Positions 9,801 through 19,920 are shown, counted from the first letter of the stretch. The stretch: 64,000 nucleotides of DNA from Flaccisagitta enflata (GCA_965153355.1 OZ231126.1:9300001-9364000); one strand, 5' to 3'. The notes: generated from the letters alone by a model not told the origin. Made by a program: numbers and translations.

Positions 9801-12396
9801 GCTGCTCTTCAAAAATTTTGTGCACAGTGGCCTTTTTCTCCGGGTCCTTGTTGAGCAATTCTTGCTGCTTGGAATACAAAGCTTTGGTAGGAGCAAAGTT
9901 GTTTGACAATTTCTTGACATCTTCTGTGTATGGTATTTCCACCATGTACTGCTGATTTTTGTCATCATAGGTGATTGTCTTCTTGAAATTTTCATGAACT
10001 TGCTCATCAATGAGGTTTTTTATGCGAGACTTTGGATTGGGAACTTCTTCCAGTTCAAAGAACTTTTCAAGAACATTGTCCAGCGTAGCAATCTGGTTTA
10101 TTTGTGTGAAATTGGTGGCAGTCTGCCTTAAATTTCCTGACAACACCCATCCAAATAAAGTTTCAACAGCGGACGGCTCGCCAGGATTACCCACCCTCTG
10201 ATTTCCTGTTTTGATGTGATCTGCATAATCATTTCCAATGAGCAATTCAATTTCTGCTGCATTGCGAGGGTAATCATCGGCAAAGTCAAGACCCACTAAA
10301 TGCGGGTATTCAGTGCAAGGATCAAATTGAATTGCACTCATGTCTGCTGTCATCCTTTCCGTTTTGGAGACAGCTGCTTCCATTTCAAAATAGCCGCCTG
10401 CTTTGGTCCGAAGACTAATTTTGACAATATCAAAATTTTTCGGGGTTTGGGGCCCATCAGAAAAGGCTGTTTGAACAGATAGAGGGACCCGTCTAATCAC
10501 TGGCAATTTCAACGCCTTTACAGTTTTTGCAAGTATCCAAGTTGTCTGAGATCCATCATCAATCATAGATCTCACAATTACATTTGGTTTCTGTTTTGGA
10601 ATTGCCTTGAAAGTTTTTAGCACTGTCAGCCCTGTACTTTTCAGAGGTGTATGGTGAAGTGCATTTGTGCTAGTTTGCTCAGCTGTAGCCACTCCCGCAA
10701 CTGGCTTAGATGCATCAGCGGGAACAGGTTTTGGTGGCGCGTATGGAGGTGCCGGGGGCACCCCTCTTCCATCTTGATTGCCTGATTGTGGTTTTCCCCA
10801 GTGGAGAAAGCTATGGTGTGGTTTTTGACACTGTTTGCATGATGCCTTGCAAATCTTTGGGTAATGGTCTTTGCTTTTTGGCATCAGACACCTATGACAG
10901 TGTTTCTTTCTGAACACCAAATTGGATCTTTCCTTTGGACTCATCTTTTTGAACTTGTCACAATGGAAAATCTTGTGACTTCTGTCACAGCAGAAACAAA
11001 GAACCTCTTTGCTCGCCATTGAAAGCATCATTGTAGTCTTTGGCGGCACACTTTTGTGTTTGGTGTCTGGTTTTTGCTCTCGCACCGTTCCATAGCACTG
11101 CATTTTTTCGTGCAAAAAGTCAAGGAGCTTTTTTGTGGAAAATGACTTATCCTCATGGATTTCCTCACGCCATTTTTGCTTGATTTCTTTCGGCATGAGA
11201 TTTTCAACATAGGGCACAAGAAATGGTGCCACATTTTCCCCGTCAACTTTGAACTCCTTCAGGCATCTTAAAGAAGTCTCAAGAGAAGTAAGAAATGGTT
11301 TGATAGTCCCTACCTCAAAGGGTTTGAGATCGTAAATATTCTGAACATGTGATTGTTGGATCAACCTGGGATCTCCAAACATCTTCTCAAGAGCTTTTTT
11401 CAAGTTATCATAATTGTCATCGGTCAAACTGTAGCCTTTTGCCAGTTCTTCAACTTCATCAATGCAACACCTTTTCAAATAGATGAGTTTGTCAACTTTT
11501 GCCAAATCTGGGCGCTTGTCAATAAGGGACTCAAATGAGTTCCAAAATGATTGGTAGTCAGAGTGTGATCTTCCTGAGAATTTTGGGAGATCAATTTTTG
11601 GCAATTTTGCATGGTGGCTTGCAGATGCATCAGGAGCTGGGGCTGGAGAGAGGGGGCTGATGGTGGGGGTTAGAGAGTTGAGGTATCCTTCTGCATCTGC
11701 CAGGGCGGATGTGCCATTATCATCCCACTCCTCTCCTTTACTAACATCCAAAGCCACAGCCTCATCATCATAAAGTTCCCAAATCTCACCATTCTTTTTG
11801 TTTAGGTCTTCAAGAGCCTTTGAAAGAATTGCTCTTGAGATTGTGACAGCATTTTTATTACTAGCATCCAAATCTTTTGTGAGTTTGTTGACAGTTTTTG
11901 TCACCAGAATCCGGATGGACCTTCTTTCCGATTTTGCTTTGTCCAACAAGGCCTTTCTCTCTGGTGAGAGTTTTGACTCACATGTAGTGATAGCATCCAT
12001 GGTTAGAACTACTTCAGGGGTGGTAGGAGAACTAGGTGGTTGTGTGAGGAATTTTCTTGCCCTCTGCCAACAATCTAAATAGAGTGAGCGGAAGTTTTCA
12101 TACAAAATGTCATCAGCACTGGCTATCAATGGGGGCATACATTCCTTCACTTCATTTCCTCTTTTTTCATAGTCAAAAAAATAGACATCCGTTAAATGAT
12201 TGCTTTTCTTTTCAATCGAGTCTTTATCTTGATTAGTTAAAGCATCATTAACAATTTCTACTGCTTCTTTTAACGCTTTTCCAGCCTCTTTTCTAAGTCG
12301 GTTTCTCCTCTTATATTCTTGTAAATCTTCCTTTGACAAGGTCTTCTTCCACGCCCTAATGCTTTCCTTAGCTTTAGCTTTTTTCAAGTCATCCAT
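6889..12396 (-). CDS. BEL/Pao gag-pol polyprotein, 1835 aa, intact
   Basis: Single frame without a stop, starting MDDLKKAKAKESIRAW. In order: Lys/Glu-rich coiled N-terminus (about 1-250); DUF1759-type gag region (about 265-410, LPKIDLPKFSGRS); Cys/His zinc-knuckle cluster (about 465-532); DUF1758-type aspartic protease with DDGSQ near 613; reverse transcriptase with YMDD near 1020; RNase H starting near 1180 (FVDASESAYAAVAY); integrase HHCC zinc domain (about 1484-1527); integrase core with D near 1554 (GLDYAGPLF), D near 1617 (LYSDNAS) and E near 1651 (FWERLV); C-terminal DUF5641-like domain (about 1740-1835). This order is the BEL/Pao family order and every expected motif is present. It would make virus-like particles, cDNA and the integration enzyme. 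The start is the first Met of the open frame; no host gene overlaps. Confidence 0.95.
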   Translation of the reverse strand: MDDLKKAKAKESIRAWKKTLSKEDLQEYKRRNRLRKEAGKALKEAVEIVNDALTNQDKDSIEKKSNHLTDVYFFDYEKRGNEVKECMPPLIASADDILYENFRSLYLDCWQRARKFLTQPPSSPTTPEVVLTMDAITTCESKLSPERKALLDKAKSERRSIRILVTKTVNKLTKDLDASNKNAVTISRAILSKALEDLNKKNGEIWELYDDEAVALDVSKGEEWDDNGTSALADAEGYLNSLTPTISPLSPAPAPDASASHHAKLPKIDLPKFSGRSHSDYQSFWNSFESLIDKRPDLAKVDKLIYLKRCCIDEVEELAKGYSLTDDNYDNLKKALEKMFGDPRLIQQSHVQNIYDLKPFEVGTIKPFLTSLETSLRCLKEFKVDGENVAPFLVPYVENLMPKEIKQKWREEIHEDKSFSTKKLLDFLHEKMQCYGTVREQKPDTKHKSVPPKTTMMLSMASKEVLCFCCDRSHKIFHCDKFKKMSPKERSNLVFRKKHCHRCLMPKSKDHYPKICKASCKQCQKPHHSFLHWGKPQSGNQDGRGVPPAPPYAPPKPVPADASKPVAGVATAEQTSTNALHHTPLKSTGLTVLKTFKAIPKQKPNVIVRSMIDDGSQTTWILAKTVKALKLPVIRRVPLSVQTAFSDGPQTPKNFDIVKISLRTKAGGYFEMEAAVSKTERMTADMSAIQFDPCTEYPHLVGLDFADDYPRNAAEIELLIGNDYADHIKTGNQRVGNPGEPSAVETLFGWVLSGNLRQTATNFTQINQIATLDNVLEKFFELEEVPNPKSRIKNLIDEQVHENFKKTITYDDKNQQYMVEIPYTEDVKKLSNNFAPTKALYSKQQELLNKDPEKKATVHKIFEEQLDLGVLELVDDTDPPKGSVHYLPWHLVIRPGHPTTPTRIVKNASFKGKSGISLNSAQHVGPNLLPDIVGSILRFRKKENAFISDIKKMFWQLKIPIKQRDLHRIITHKGVARQTTVMFGEGSSPFLSMAACEYHAKREDIQQKFPKACEYILNELYMDDIPGGFDTTEEGVEILTQIQGFFASMHMRVHKINSNDKELLKRIDGTDDSEEATVLGLKWNTAKDLLEVPNKEWDKVPSTKREYLQKIASFWDPIGVRSPLICKGKIIMQKIWQQGSNWDDLLTEELKREIEEFKKATVITIVIPRFFGIPFILHIFVDASESAYAAVAYVISGEGSFFLLSKTRVKPVKVVTLPRMELLGAVLGSRLLTFIKEEVFKSGIETYLWTDATIALGWIESSSARYKPFVGNRIAEIQRATSTHSAKWMWVPGDQNPADIPSRGIWPLDEKQTKLWTEGPEFLKTGDWPDQPIMEKPELEKRKVAVNVTQVCEPIIDIKRFSSMEKLLRVTMYVIRFGRPLAGRNVSVVQQRKRALAKLISQEQKIYFPVEFESLQKKNASVEPSDAQSGLVQRQPESAIPKNSQLIQFNPILEDGLIKMSGRVNKNLTILPNKSHLTQLLIQDAHISNLHTGPNQTLAYLRQKYWIIKGMSAVKAVTKSCMTCKRINKPMCQQKMADLPEFRKSALPPFSHTGLDYAGPLFTKQRHESGAPAEKRWIALFTCASTRGVHLEIVNDQSTEEFLMAFARFSGRRGKPLHLYSDNASTFTKAAKLLPDITWQFNPPAAPWWGGFWERLVHSVKTPIKKVLGQSLITDKELGTLIIRIEEQINSRPLTPIVDDPDQVPLTPAEMLIGRPLQQPQDPWPEIPPARTAFSARMKYLRSLQESWSKRWINEYLPALQPRPKWHQDVKDITPGSLVLLKKENLKRHLWPLARVKECHAGRDGHIRSVTLQDNKGKDIKRPIQNLVLLEGNEE

Positions 12397-12419
12397 GCAA
12401 TCAGTAATTTTTCTGTTTC

Positions 12420-12640
12420 TTTCTTAGCAAGCTCAGCATGAACACATTTAAGAATTTTCTGTTTAGCATGAACGCGATTTTTGTTCAGCATGGACACATC
12501 CAAGAATTTTGGATTTAGGGTGAACACATTCAAGAATTTCTGATTTGGTGTGAACACACTCAATGATTTTTGTTTAGTATGAACGCATCCAGGAATTTTG
12601 GATTTAGTGTGAACACACCCGTCATTTCTTTGTCAGTAAT
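12420..12640. repeat. 30-bp tandem repeat in the BEL/Pao leader
   Basis: About seven diverged units with a core like AGCATGAACACATTCAAGAA followed by TTTTGGATTT, directly upstream of the polyprotein start on the - strand. Non-coding. Confidence 0.8.
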
Positions 12641-12643
12641 AAG

Positions 12644-12750
12644 GCCAAAAACAAAATGTGCGTCACGCAGACCGTCGAGATACCTACTGACGGACCGACC
12701 GACAGAGCCTCTTTTTTTGATGTGCGTTGGCGCACATAGAAACTTAAATG
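12644..12750 (+). mobile_element. Family B element, TGTGCG subfamily (in BEL/Pao leader)
   Basis: 5' part AAGGCCAAAAACAAAATGTGCGTCACGC, then a (GACC)n-type tract, AGAGCCTCTT and the 3' hairpin ATGTGCGTTGGCGCACAT. The 5' arm TGTGCG and hairpin arm CGCACA match each other but differ from other subfamilies. A near-identical copy lies at 13068-13172. Confidence 0.8.
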
Positions 12751-13068
12751 GCACAAGATTGGTGCAGTAGAAAACACTCACACTGCTTTAAACTTGGCAA
12801 AAGATTGGCGCAGTAGAAAACACTCACACTGCTTTAAACTTGGCAAAAGATTGGCGCAGTAGAAAACACTCACACTGCTTTAAACTTGGCAAAAGATTGG
12901 CGCAGTAGAAAACACTCACACTGCTTTAAACTTGGCAAAAGATTGGCGCAGTAGAAAACACTCACACTGCTTTAAACTTGGCAAAAGATTGGCGCAGTAG
13001 AAAACACTCACACTGCTTTAAACTTGGCAAAGGATTGGCGCAGTAGAAAACACTCACACTGCTTTAAA
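12751..13068. repeat. 46-bp tandem repeat, seven copies
   Basis: Nearly identical 46-bp units contain GGCGCAGTAGAAAACACTCA and CTGCTTTAAACTTGG. They lie between two direct copies of a family B element in the BEL/Pao leader, so the flanking element may have been amplified together with the spacer. Confidence 0.95.
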
Positions 13069-13175
13069 GGCCAAAAGACAAAATGTGCGTCACGCGGACC
13101 GTTGAGTTACCTACCAACGGACCGATGGACAGAGCCTCTTCTTGATGTGCGTTGGCGCACATAAAAACTGAAATG
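13068..13175 (+). mobile_element. Second family B copy, TGTGCG subfamily
   Basis: Same layout as 12644-12750: AAAATGTGCGTCACGCGGAC, (GACC)-like tract, AGAGCCTCTTCTTGATG and hairpin TGTGCGTTGGCGCACA. Both copies are followed by AAACTnAAATGGCAC, which shows the duplicated unit extends past the element. Confidence 0.8.
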
Positions 13176-13790
13176 GCACTATATTGAAGATCAAACGCTT
13201 CTGCTAGTGTATAATGCTGAAAAAGGCGTGCAATATAGTGATGTGTCCCAAAACCGATGTCTTGATACTCCCCAGCTGGAGGATATCGGTGCCTAGAGAT
13301 TGGCACCAGGTGATCGGCGCCTGGATATCGGCGCCTAGGGATCGGCGTAATGATTCAAACAATCAACGCCTAAAGATGATTCTACCCTTTTTTTTTTTTT
13401 TTGAATCACGTTTTTGGTTGCAGACACGCAAACCACTTTTTAGTCGCATACAAGCGATTTGACTTTTTTAGTCGCGCACAAGCGACTCAACTTGGTTGTG
13501 TCGGATAATCTGTGAAATACTTTACTTTTTTCTGTTTTACTGTATGGCACTGCCTAGCCTTAAGTTAACCATTACTTAAGTGGAGATGCTCAAATCATGT
13601 AACAAACTTTTTGTTACCAATTGGTATGGACTGATATGGATTGATATTGCTGATATGGATTGATATCGCTTTTTTCCGCACCTACTAGCGGAGTAATCAG
13701 TCGCCACAATCCGGCTTGTTTGCCGGACCGGATTTCGGCGACTGCGACGTTTTTCTGCTACAAAAGGAAAAACTTGGTAGTTGAGTTTAA
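13176..13790. other. BEL/Pao leader, remaining part
   Basis: Holds a short array of GGATATCGGCGCCTAG-like words (13275-13350) and three small hairpins of family B style at 13428-13490, for example AGTCGCGCACAAGCGACT. No coding signal. Confidence 0.6.
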
Positions 13791-13894
13791 GCAATGTTTT
13801 CCTGCTACTAAAAAAAAAAGCTTGGTAGTTAGGTTTAAGCGACGTTTTCCTGCTATTAAATAAAAGGCTTGGTAGTTGAGTTTAAGGGACGCCA
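13775..13894 (-). repeat. Primer-binding site in a short tandem repeat
   Basis: On the coding strand the base after the 5' LTR begins TGGCGTCCCTTAAACTCAAC, a TGG-initiated sequence as expected for a tRNA primer site. Three units of roughly 55-60 bp each carry CTTGGTAGTT(G/A)(A/G)GTTTAAG; only the unit touching the LTR ends in GGGACGCCA. I do not assign the tRNA. Confidence 0.65.
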
Positions 13895-14977
13895 TGAAGA
13901 AATTCCATGAGGGGAAATCCTGATTTTCAACCGAATCCCAATTTTCAATCAATATTAGAGAGTTTGATGAATAATCCGGTTGATGGGATAAAATGATGTC
14001 AATGTAGATTCATTTGTTATTTATTGTTTCAAAAGATGATAGAAAATGGAGATAAAGTTTTAAAATCGTCTATCTTTTTATATTTCTATTATCTTGAAAT
14101 CAACCCCAAGTATCGATGGATGTAAACAAATAAGCGTGTTTTATAATCTGGGATCTTGACCTTTAAGATCCTGGACTATAATTTCATGATTCGACCCAAT
14201 CTATCTTTGTTATCTTAAAGACAGAATCTGATCTAACCATTCAGCATTTGTTTCAATCTTTAAGTCGCGTTTATAACAGAAAGTAAAATGCAAACACAAA
14301 TTGCCCTTTCTGATTGGTTTTATTTTTATGTACAACCAGTTAATTTCACGGCAATTATTTCAGAGAAATTCAGAATGAGAAAATATCATTTCAGAGAATT
14401 TCCACTACAAATTTGACAGAAGTGAATTGTGAATAAAATCTGAATTGACAGAGAGAAAGAAAAGCGTGACAAAAAGGGGATGAAGAGGAAGGGTTTCTTT
14501 CTCTCTACAATAAGGATATCATTATCCAATAGTACAATTATTTACTTATTACAACCAATAAGATCTGCATATAAAAATACGGAAATTGTAAGAGAGGCGC
14601 AGAAACTAAAGGATGAGAAAGATGAAGAAGAAGTTTCCTCCCTTCTCTTACATTGAGGATATTGATATCCAATCATAATTATGATATTACTGTGACACTT
14701 ATTTTCAACCAATAAGCTTTTCTTAGACTGCAATGTGAATCTCGGGACCGGAACACAGAAAATCATACTCTTAATTCTAAAGTTGAGAACTCTCCTTCTT
14801 TAGCAAAAAAGAAGAACAAGAAAATGCAGTTCTCAAAACATTCCACAATGTTATAGGCGACTAAAGTACAATTATGAGAGGAAATATGAAAGTGAATGGC
14901 AGTTTTCGACATAGGCAAGAGCCTTGCTGATCCATTCTCACCAAATAAGTCAATGATGCAAATGCACATTTTTTAAA
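13895..14977 (-). repeat. BEL/Pao 5' LTR
   Basis: Direct copy of 5539-6623. Differences include a 4-base gap near 14236, scattered substitutions around 14280-14350, and AAA instead of ACA at the very end. It lies upstream of the polyprotein on the - strand, so it would hold the promoter. Confidence 0.92.
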
Positions 14978-14982
14978 CCATT

Positions 14983-15556
14983 TAACCAACGCGGAAATAT
15001 GTTGAAAAAATTACTTTTTCCAAGTGTCAGGCAAATTTGAGGACGGGAACCATCGTTAGAAGCTTATTCAATTTCTGTGATGATCAGTGGTAGGAGTGCA
15101 TATGCATGCGACTGTGTGCGCATTTGGCGCATAATCGACCTAAATAGGTCAAACAAGGCCGATACACTTGGGTGCTTCATATAGCAAAAGTTTGGAGTAT
15201 ACCTTCACCCTACTAAGGTAATATGGAAAAGCAAAAATTATGAAGATAACCGTTTTCCTTTTTTTGAAATTCTATCATCTTCCATTTTTGTTTTGGCCAT
15301 AAAGTTTCAACAGAAATCCCAAAAACCAGCAAAATCCTGTGTAGTTTTGTTACAAAAAGAACCATTATTTGATTTAAAAAATCATGGTATTTGTGAGATA
15401 AGACAAAAATATCAAAATATAAATTGTATAAAAGCTTACCTAAGAAGCAAATCAACAATTTTATAAAAAGAAGAAATCGGTTTTAGCTATTTCAATGATT
15501 GTTAGGCTAATGATTTATCCCACTGCATTATGAAAATTAAGTCCTCAAAATAAAAT
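14983..15556. other. Intergenic, no gene seen
   Basis: AT-rich. The 81-codon minus frame near 15213-15458 shows no family motif. Confidence 0.6.
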
Positions 15557-16862
15557 TTCTAATTGGGGAAAAAAGTCAACATATTCGAGAGAAACAGGGT
15601 TTTCATTTTCTTATGAGGAAGTTGAGGCTCTCCTACGGGCGATTGGGGCCTCCAATGAAATTGATAGGGTAAGTAAATTTGATAATTCTCTTTCATTTGG
15701 CGCCAAGCAGAATGCTGTCCGACAAATATTTTTGGCGCTATGATTTTTTAAAGATTTATTTACAAAAAATTCGAATGGAATTTTTTTTTTTTACGATTTT
15801 GTGTTTGATCAATAAAGGAGTGTATTTATGTTTACTTGAGCATGCAAATACAAGAAAATATCAGGCCTGTATATAGTTGCATATTCCCCCCCCCCGGCAG
15901 GGGGGGGAATAAAATCAAAGGTTTTGGAAATGGGGAAGAAAATCAAAGGGTAGAAAAACCCAAAACCGAAAAATATAGAAGATATTATACTTTTGGCAGT
16001 ACTAAAATGTAATACCAGTAATGGCGGCTGTCGCCGTGAGGAAAAAAGTCGTAAGCGTTGTTCACTTTTCACCAAGCTTTTGTCTTCAGTCACCGCAACT
16101 CTTTTTATTTGTTAGATCAAATTGAGAGCAATTGTATGTATTGGTTACACTGAAAATCAGAGAAAAATAGGACTGAGTCAAATAAGCTAGATGAGCTAAG
16201 ATATTCAAAATCACTAAACTAAACAACCAGCTATGCTTACTGACATGCTTTCTTGTATTTGCATGCTTAAATCATAACATTTATTTATCTGTTTTAAAAT
16301 CAGAAAAAAAAGCAAGCTAAATGAGCTAAATAAGCTAAACAAGCTAGAATACTCAAAAACACCCTCACAGATGAGCAACTCTGCTCACTGACATGCTTTC
16401 TTCTATTTGCATATTCAAACATGTATCAAAACATTTATTCATTTATCGCATTTTAAATCAGAAAAACAGACTAAGCTAAATGAGCTAAATGAGCAAAAAT
16501 TCTCAAAAACACCCTCACAGATGAGCAGATATGCTCATAAACATGTTTTCTTGTATTTGCATGCTCAAACAAACATAAATACACTCCTTTTTTGATCGTA
16601 CTCAAAATCATAAAAAATCAAAAAAAAATTCAATTTGCAATTTTCATAAATAAATCTTTAAAAATTCATAGCGCAAAAAATATTTGTCGTAGAGCATTCT
16701 GCTTGGTGCCAAATGAAAGAGAATTATCAAATTTACTTACCCTATCAATTTCATTGGAGGCCTCAATCGGTCGGTGGAGATTCCCAACTTCCTCATAAGA
16801 AAATGAAAACCCTGTTTCTCTCGAATATGTCAAAAAGTCGAAGACTAACTTCGACTTTTTTC
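15557..16862. mobile_element. Inverted-repeat element with about 300-bp arms, nested
   Basis: 15557-15860 (CATATTCGAGAGAAACAGGG ... GCATGCAAATACAAG) is the inverse of 16548-16862. The interior holds a CAGGCCTGTATATAGTTGCA element end (15862-16013) and a GAGCTAAAT-type block (16014-16547). A third copy of the right arm is at 45000-45380. No transposase is present. Confidence 0.75.
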
Positions 16863-17028
16863 CCGATTAAGTCACCACAACACTATTTAATACTATTCAA
16901 ACCAAAATATTACTATATAGGGGGTATATGGGGAAGAAAAACAAATGTATTTCGACCCCGCGGGGAAGAAAATCAAAGGACCAGGGGGGGGGAAAGAAAT
17001 CAAAGGTCGTGCAACTATATACACCCCT
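15862..17028. mobile_element. Split element with TGTATATAGTTGCA termini
   Basis: Left end CAGGCCTGTATATAGTTGCA and right end TGCAACTATATACACCCCTG (16999-17028) are inverted. The left part (15876-16013: C/G-rich head, then GGGGAAGAAAATCAAAGG) and right part (16871-17028) match the two halves of 18741-19055, so about 0.86 kb has come between halves that are contiguous there. Confidence 0.6.
16014..16600. repeat. GAGCTAAAT repeat block with about 150-bp units
   Basis: Starts CCAGTAATGGCGGCTGTCGC with a GGCGGCTGTCGCC hairpin, then has about three units each with runs of AGCTAAAT words, CCTCACAGATGAGCA and TTGTATTTGCATGCTCAAAC. Other copies: 17456-17822 (inverted), 40560-40770, 44762-45060. Confidence 0.7.
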
Positions 17029-17176
17029 GGAAAATATGTTTATGAGCACAGCTGCTCATCTGTGAGGGTATTTTTGAGCATTTCAGCTCATTTAGCTCAC
17101 TTAGCTCAGTCTGTTCTTTCTGATTTCAAATATGATAAATGAATGAATATTTTCAAACTTGTTTAAGCAAGCAAAT

Positions 17177-17456
17177 AAACAAGGCCAAGTTATGGCCAAT
17201 AAGTGCGCCTCGCTTGATTAAGAATTCGTGGATGAACGTTTTGAATGAATGAATGAATGAATGAATGAATGAATGAATGAATGAATAAAAGAATGAAAAT
17301 GAGCGTGGTGAGGCATGAGAAGTGATAGTAATGAAGAACTGGCTGTTTTGAGCGATTGAAACGATTGCGTTACCAACCGACCGACCGACCGACCAACCGA
17401 CCGACCAACCAACCAACGGACATGACCTCTTATAGAAGTGCGAGGACGCACTTAAA
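17177..17456 (+). mobile_element. Family B element, AAGTGCG subfamily
   Basis: Starts AACAAGGCCAAGTTATGGCC, then the 5' motif AAGTGCGCCTCGCTT. Inside are (GAAT)n (17241-17290) and a (GACC)n tract (17376-17418). It ends ACCTCTTATAG plus the hairpin AAGTGCGAGGACGCACTT. This full-length copy shows both ends, with matching AAGTGCG arms. Confidence 0.85.
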
Positions 17457-17822
17457 AAACATGTCAGTGAGCAGAGCTGCTCATCTGTGAGGGCGTTTTC
17501 AAGTATCCTAGCTCATTTAGCTTATTTAGCTTGCGCTTTTTCTCTGATTTTAAACCGGATATACAAATTAATGTTTTGATTTTAGCATGCAAATACAAGA
17601 AAGCATGTCAGTGAGCAAAACTGGTTGTCTGGTTGAATCATTTTGATTATTTTAGCTCATCTAGCTAATTTGGCTCAGTCCTATTTTTCTCTGACTTTCA
17701 GTGCAGTCTATACATACAATTGCTTTTGATTTGATCTAAAAAAATTTCAGTGACTGAAGATAGTGAAAAGTGACGGATGCTTACGACTTTTTTCCTCACG
17801 GCGACAGCCGCCATTACTGGTA
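17456..17822. repeat. Inverted copy of the GAGCTAAAT block
   Basis: Contains GAGCAGAGCTGCTCATCTGTG, TTTAGCTCATCTAGC words and ends CGGCGACAGCCGCCATTACT, the reverse of the head at 16014. Confidence 0.75.
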
Positions 17823-17940
17823 AACGAAAGATGAATGATTTTATATTAAAAAAAAAATGGTAAGGGTCCCAAATTGGCCACTCCATATTAGGTAAAGAGG
17901 GTGAAAAGAAATAACCAACCTTTGCTATATGACGCACCCA

Positions 17941-18090
17941 ACCGGAACACGGCCAACAGTTGCGGACGGGTGGGCAGGGTCAGAAATGCGCGTTTTCACA
18001 CTTTCCAACTCGATCATTACGGACCAACGGACCGACGGACCAACGGATGGACAAAGCCTCTTATAGAGTTGCGTGTCCGCAACTAAGAAT
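17941..18090 (+). mobile_element. Family B element, GTTGCG subfamily
   Basis: 5' motif CAGTTGCGGACGGGTGGGCA, (GACC)n-type tract, then GCCTCTTATAGA and the hairpin GTTGCGTGTCCGCAAC. The 5' motif GTTGCGGAC is the inverse of the hairpin arm GTCCGCAAC. Confidence 0.85.
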
Positions 18091-18740
18091 AAAAGTTTGT
18101 AGGTATGGGATCTTAAGATGAGTGTTATCCTCTCTATAGCTTCTTAAAATGCTTCAAAGTGTTCCTAACGAAGATTCCCGTTGCCACAGCAGTCTGAAAT
18201 TTTGCCTGAGACGGGTTAACTTTGGGGGCGCTTTGAGTGACATACTGTGTATAGTTGCATACACTTTTTTTTCATCAGAACGTCACTTTTTGGGCAAGCC
18301 TTCAATGTTTTTAAATTGTGGGCAGTTTCAGTGCCTAAATGTTCTCGATGTATATACAGTTTTTAACCTATAATAAAGAACGTTCTTAATTGGTTTGAAT
18401 TTGTCTTCTAGGATAAAATAAATTAAAATGCCAATGAAACGACAAAGCAGCAGGTTAAAACATTATAAATGAATATCAGAATGAATATTAAAATGAGAAC
18501 AATGAAAACGCTGTAAAAATAAAAAGTTTTACATAATTATGTTTAGGTTTATTATCATCATTGAAAAAAAAGAAGTTTCTAATAAACTTTTAGCATGTTG
18601 TTAGATTTTTGAAGATTTTAAGCCTGATGTTCTTAAATTTTTGAAGAAATGAAGCCTTTCAATGTTTTTAACATGTTCTTTAATTTTTTAGGATTTTACG
18701 CGTTACGATCTTATAAACTTGGTTCTTATAAGAGAAATAA
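18091..18740. other. Intergenic, no gene seen
   Basis: Contains the inverse of the 5484-5528 repeat (18205-18255) and, from 18560, several GAAG.TT/TTCTTA words like those in 19136-19575. AT-rich. Confidence 0.55.
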
Positions 18741-19055
18741 GTATATTCCCCTCCCCTCCCGGCAAGGGGGGGAATAAAATCAAAGGATTTGGAAATGGGG
18801 AAGGAAATCAAAGGGTAGAAAAACCACAAGGAGAAAAATATAGAAGATATTACAGCTTTTGCAGTACTTAAAAGTAATAGTAAGTCACCACAACACTATT
18901 TTATACTGTGTAAACCAGAATATTACTATATAGGGGGTATATGGGGAAGAAAATCACATGAGGTTTGACCACGCGGTGTAGAAAATCAAAGGACCAGGGG
19001 GGGGGGGCGAGAGAAAGCAAAGGTGTTGCAACTACATACACCCCTGAGTAAATTT
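18741..19055. mobile_element. About 315-bp element, contiguous copy
   Basis: C-rich/G-rich foldback head, GGAAATGGGGAAGGAAATCA, TATAGGGGGTATATGGGGAA, a G-run and end TTGCAACTACATACACCCCT. It joins the two halves that are separated at 15876-16013 and 16871-17028. Confidence 0.7.
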
Positions 19056-19135
19056 CATTTATTTTGGGTACATTTTTATCGCTCACATTCTAAGAATTAC
19101 ATTTAAAAAGTTGTATCACGAAAGGACTGAGAATT

Positions 19136-19575
19136 GATTACTACACTTTTTTTTTATAAGAACCTAGTTTATAAGAACATCAAGGCTTCGAAATGCCCCA
19201 AAATTAAGAACATCTTAAGAACATATGAAGGCTTCAAATTAGGAAAAAAATGTTTTCGCTTATGGTAATACTTAATAAGTATCTTAAAAATGCTTGAATT
19301 TGAGTGTATTTACAGTAATATTCTTCAATTTTGAATATATATACTACAGATGTCTCGAGACTTTATGATTAAACATTAATCTTAGTTGTTATTTGTTAAA
19401 ATATATCAAGTATTATCAAGTTATTGTAAACTAAAGTGTTTCTTATAGTTTCTATAATAATAAATAGTATTTGAAATTAAGAACACTCTAAGAACGTTGG
19501 AGGCTTCATTTAGCTTCCAAAAAAAGAACATGAAGCCTTCGAAAAAAAATGATGTTCTTGTAAAAAAAAAGTGTA
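19136..19575. mobile_element. About 440-bp inverted-repeat element
   Basis: Ends are inverted: ATTACTACACTTTTTTTTTA at left and TAAAAAAAAAGTGTAATGAC at right. The interior has repeated AAGAACATnAAGGCTTC words. No coding signal. Confidence 0.6.
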
Positions 19576-19920
19576 ATGACTGTCTTGCTGTGTATCCAGC
19601 CTTGTTTCTTTCAAGATCACAGACTCTTTTAATTTTAGGTCTGGTCTCTCCGTCAGTCCATTAGGCCTCCGTGGTTGCGCAAGCGGTGGTTTTGGTCTTC
19701 ATTGTGATATATATAATTGTCATGTCATCCACACATTAACAGGCGCTGCTAAGACAATGTCCGCGTTGCGCTTTTGTTTGGATTTTCTTCGTTTTTCTTC
19801 ATTTTCTGTTTCTTTCATTGTGGTTGTCTTACTTCTGGGACCGGAACTTGGGCTTGCGCAGCACAGAGACAAAAGGTACACGTCGTTGAGGAATGGAAAG
19901 AGGAAAGAAGAATGAAGAAA
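19576..19920. other. Intergenic with a family B end fragment
   Basis: TGTGTATCCAGCCTTGTTT at 19589-19608 is a family B terminus alone. The remainder shows nothing recognised; reading frames here are short and run into repeats. Confidence 0.5.

Larger units (their letters stand above)
5534..14982 (-). mobile_element. Complete BEL/Pao LTR retrotransposon
   Basis: Two direct LTRs (5539-6623 and 13895-14977) flank one long - strand pol/gag frame (6889-12396). The 5-bp duplication CCATT lies at 5534-5538 and 14978-14982. A TGG-starting primer binding site abuts the right LTR, which is the 5' LTR on the coding strand. LTRs differ at about twenty positions over 1.08 kb (roughly 98% identical), so insertion is fairly recent but not new. 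The 1.5-kb 5' leader is unusually full of tandem repeats and holds two family B copies. Intact ends, target duplication and open frame suggest a potentially autonomous copy; activity cannot be judged from sequence alone. Confidence 0.93.
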
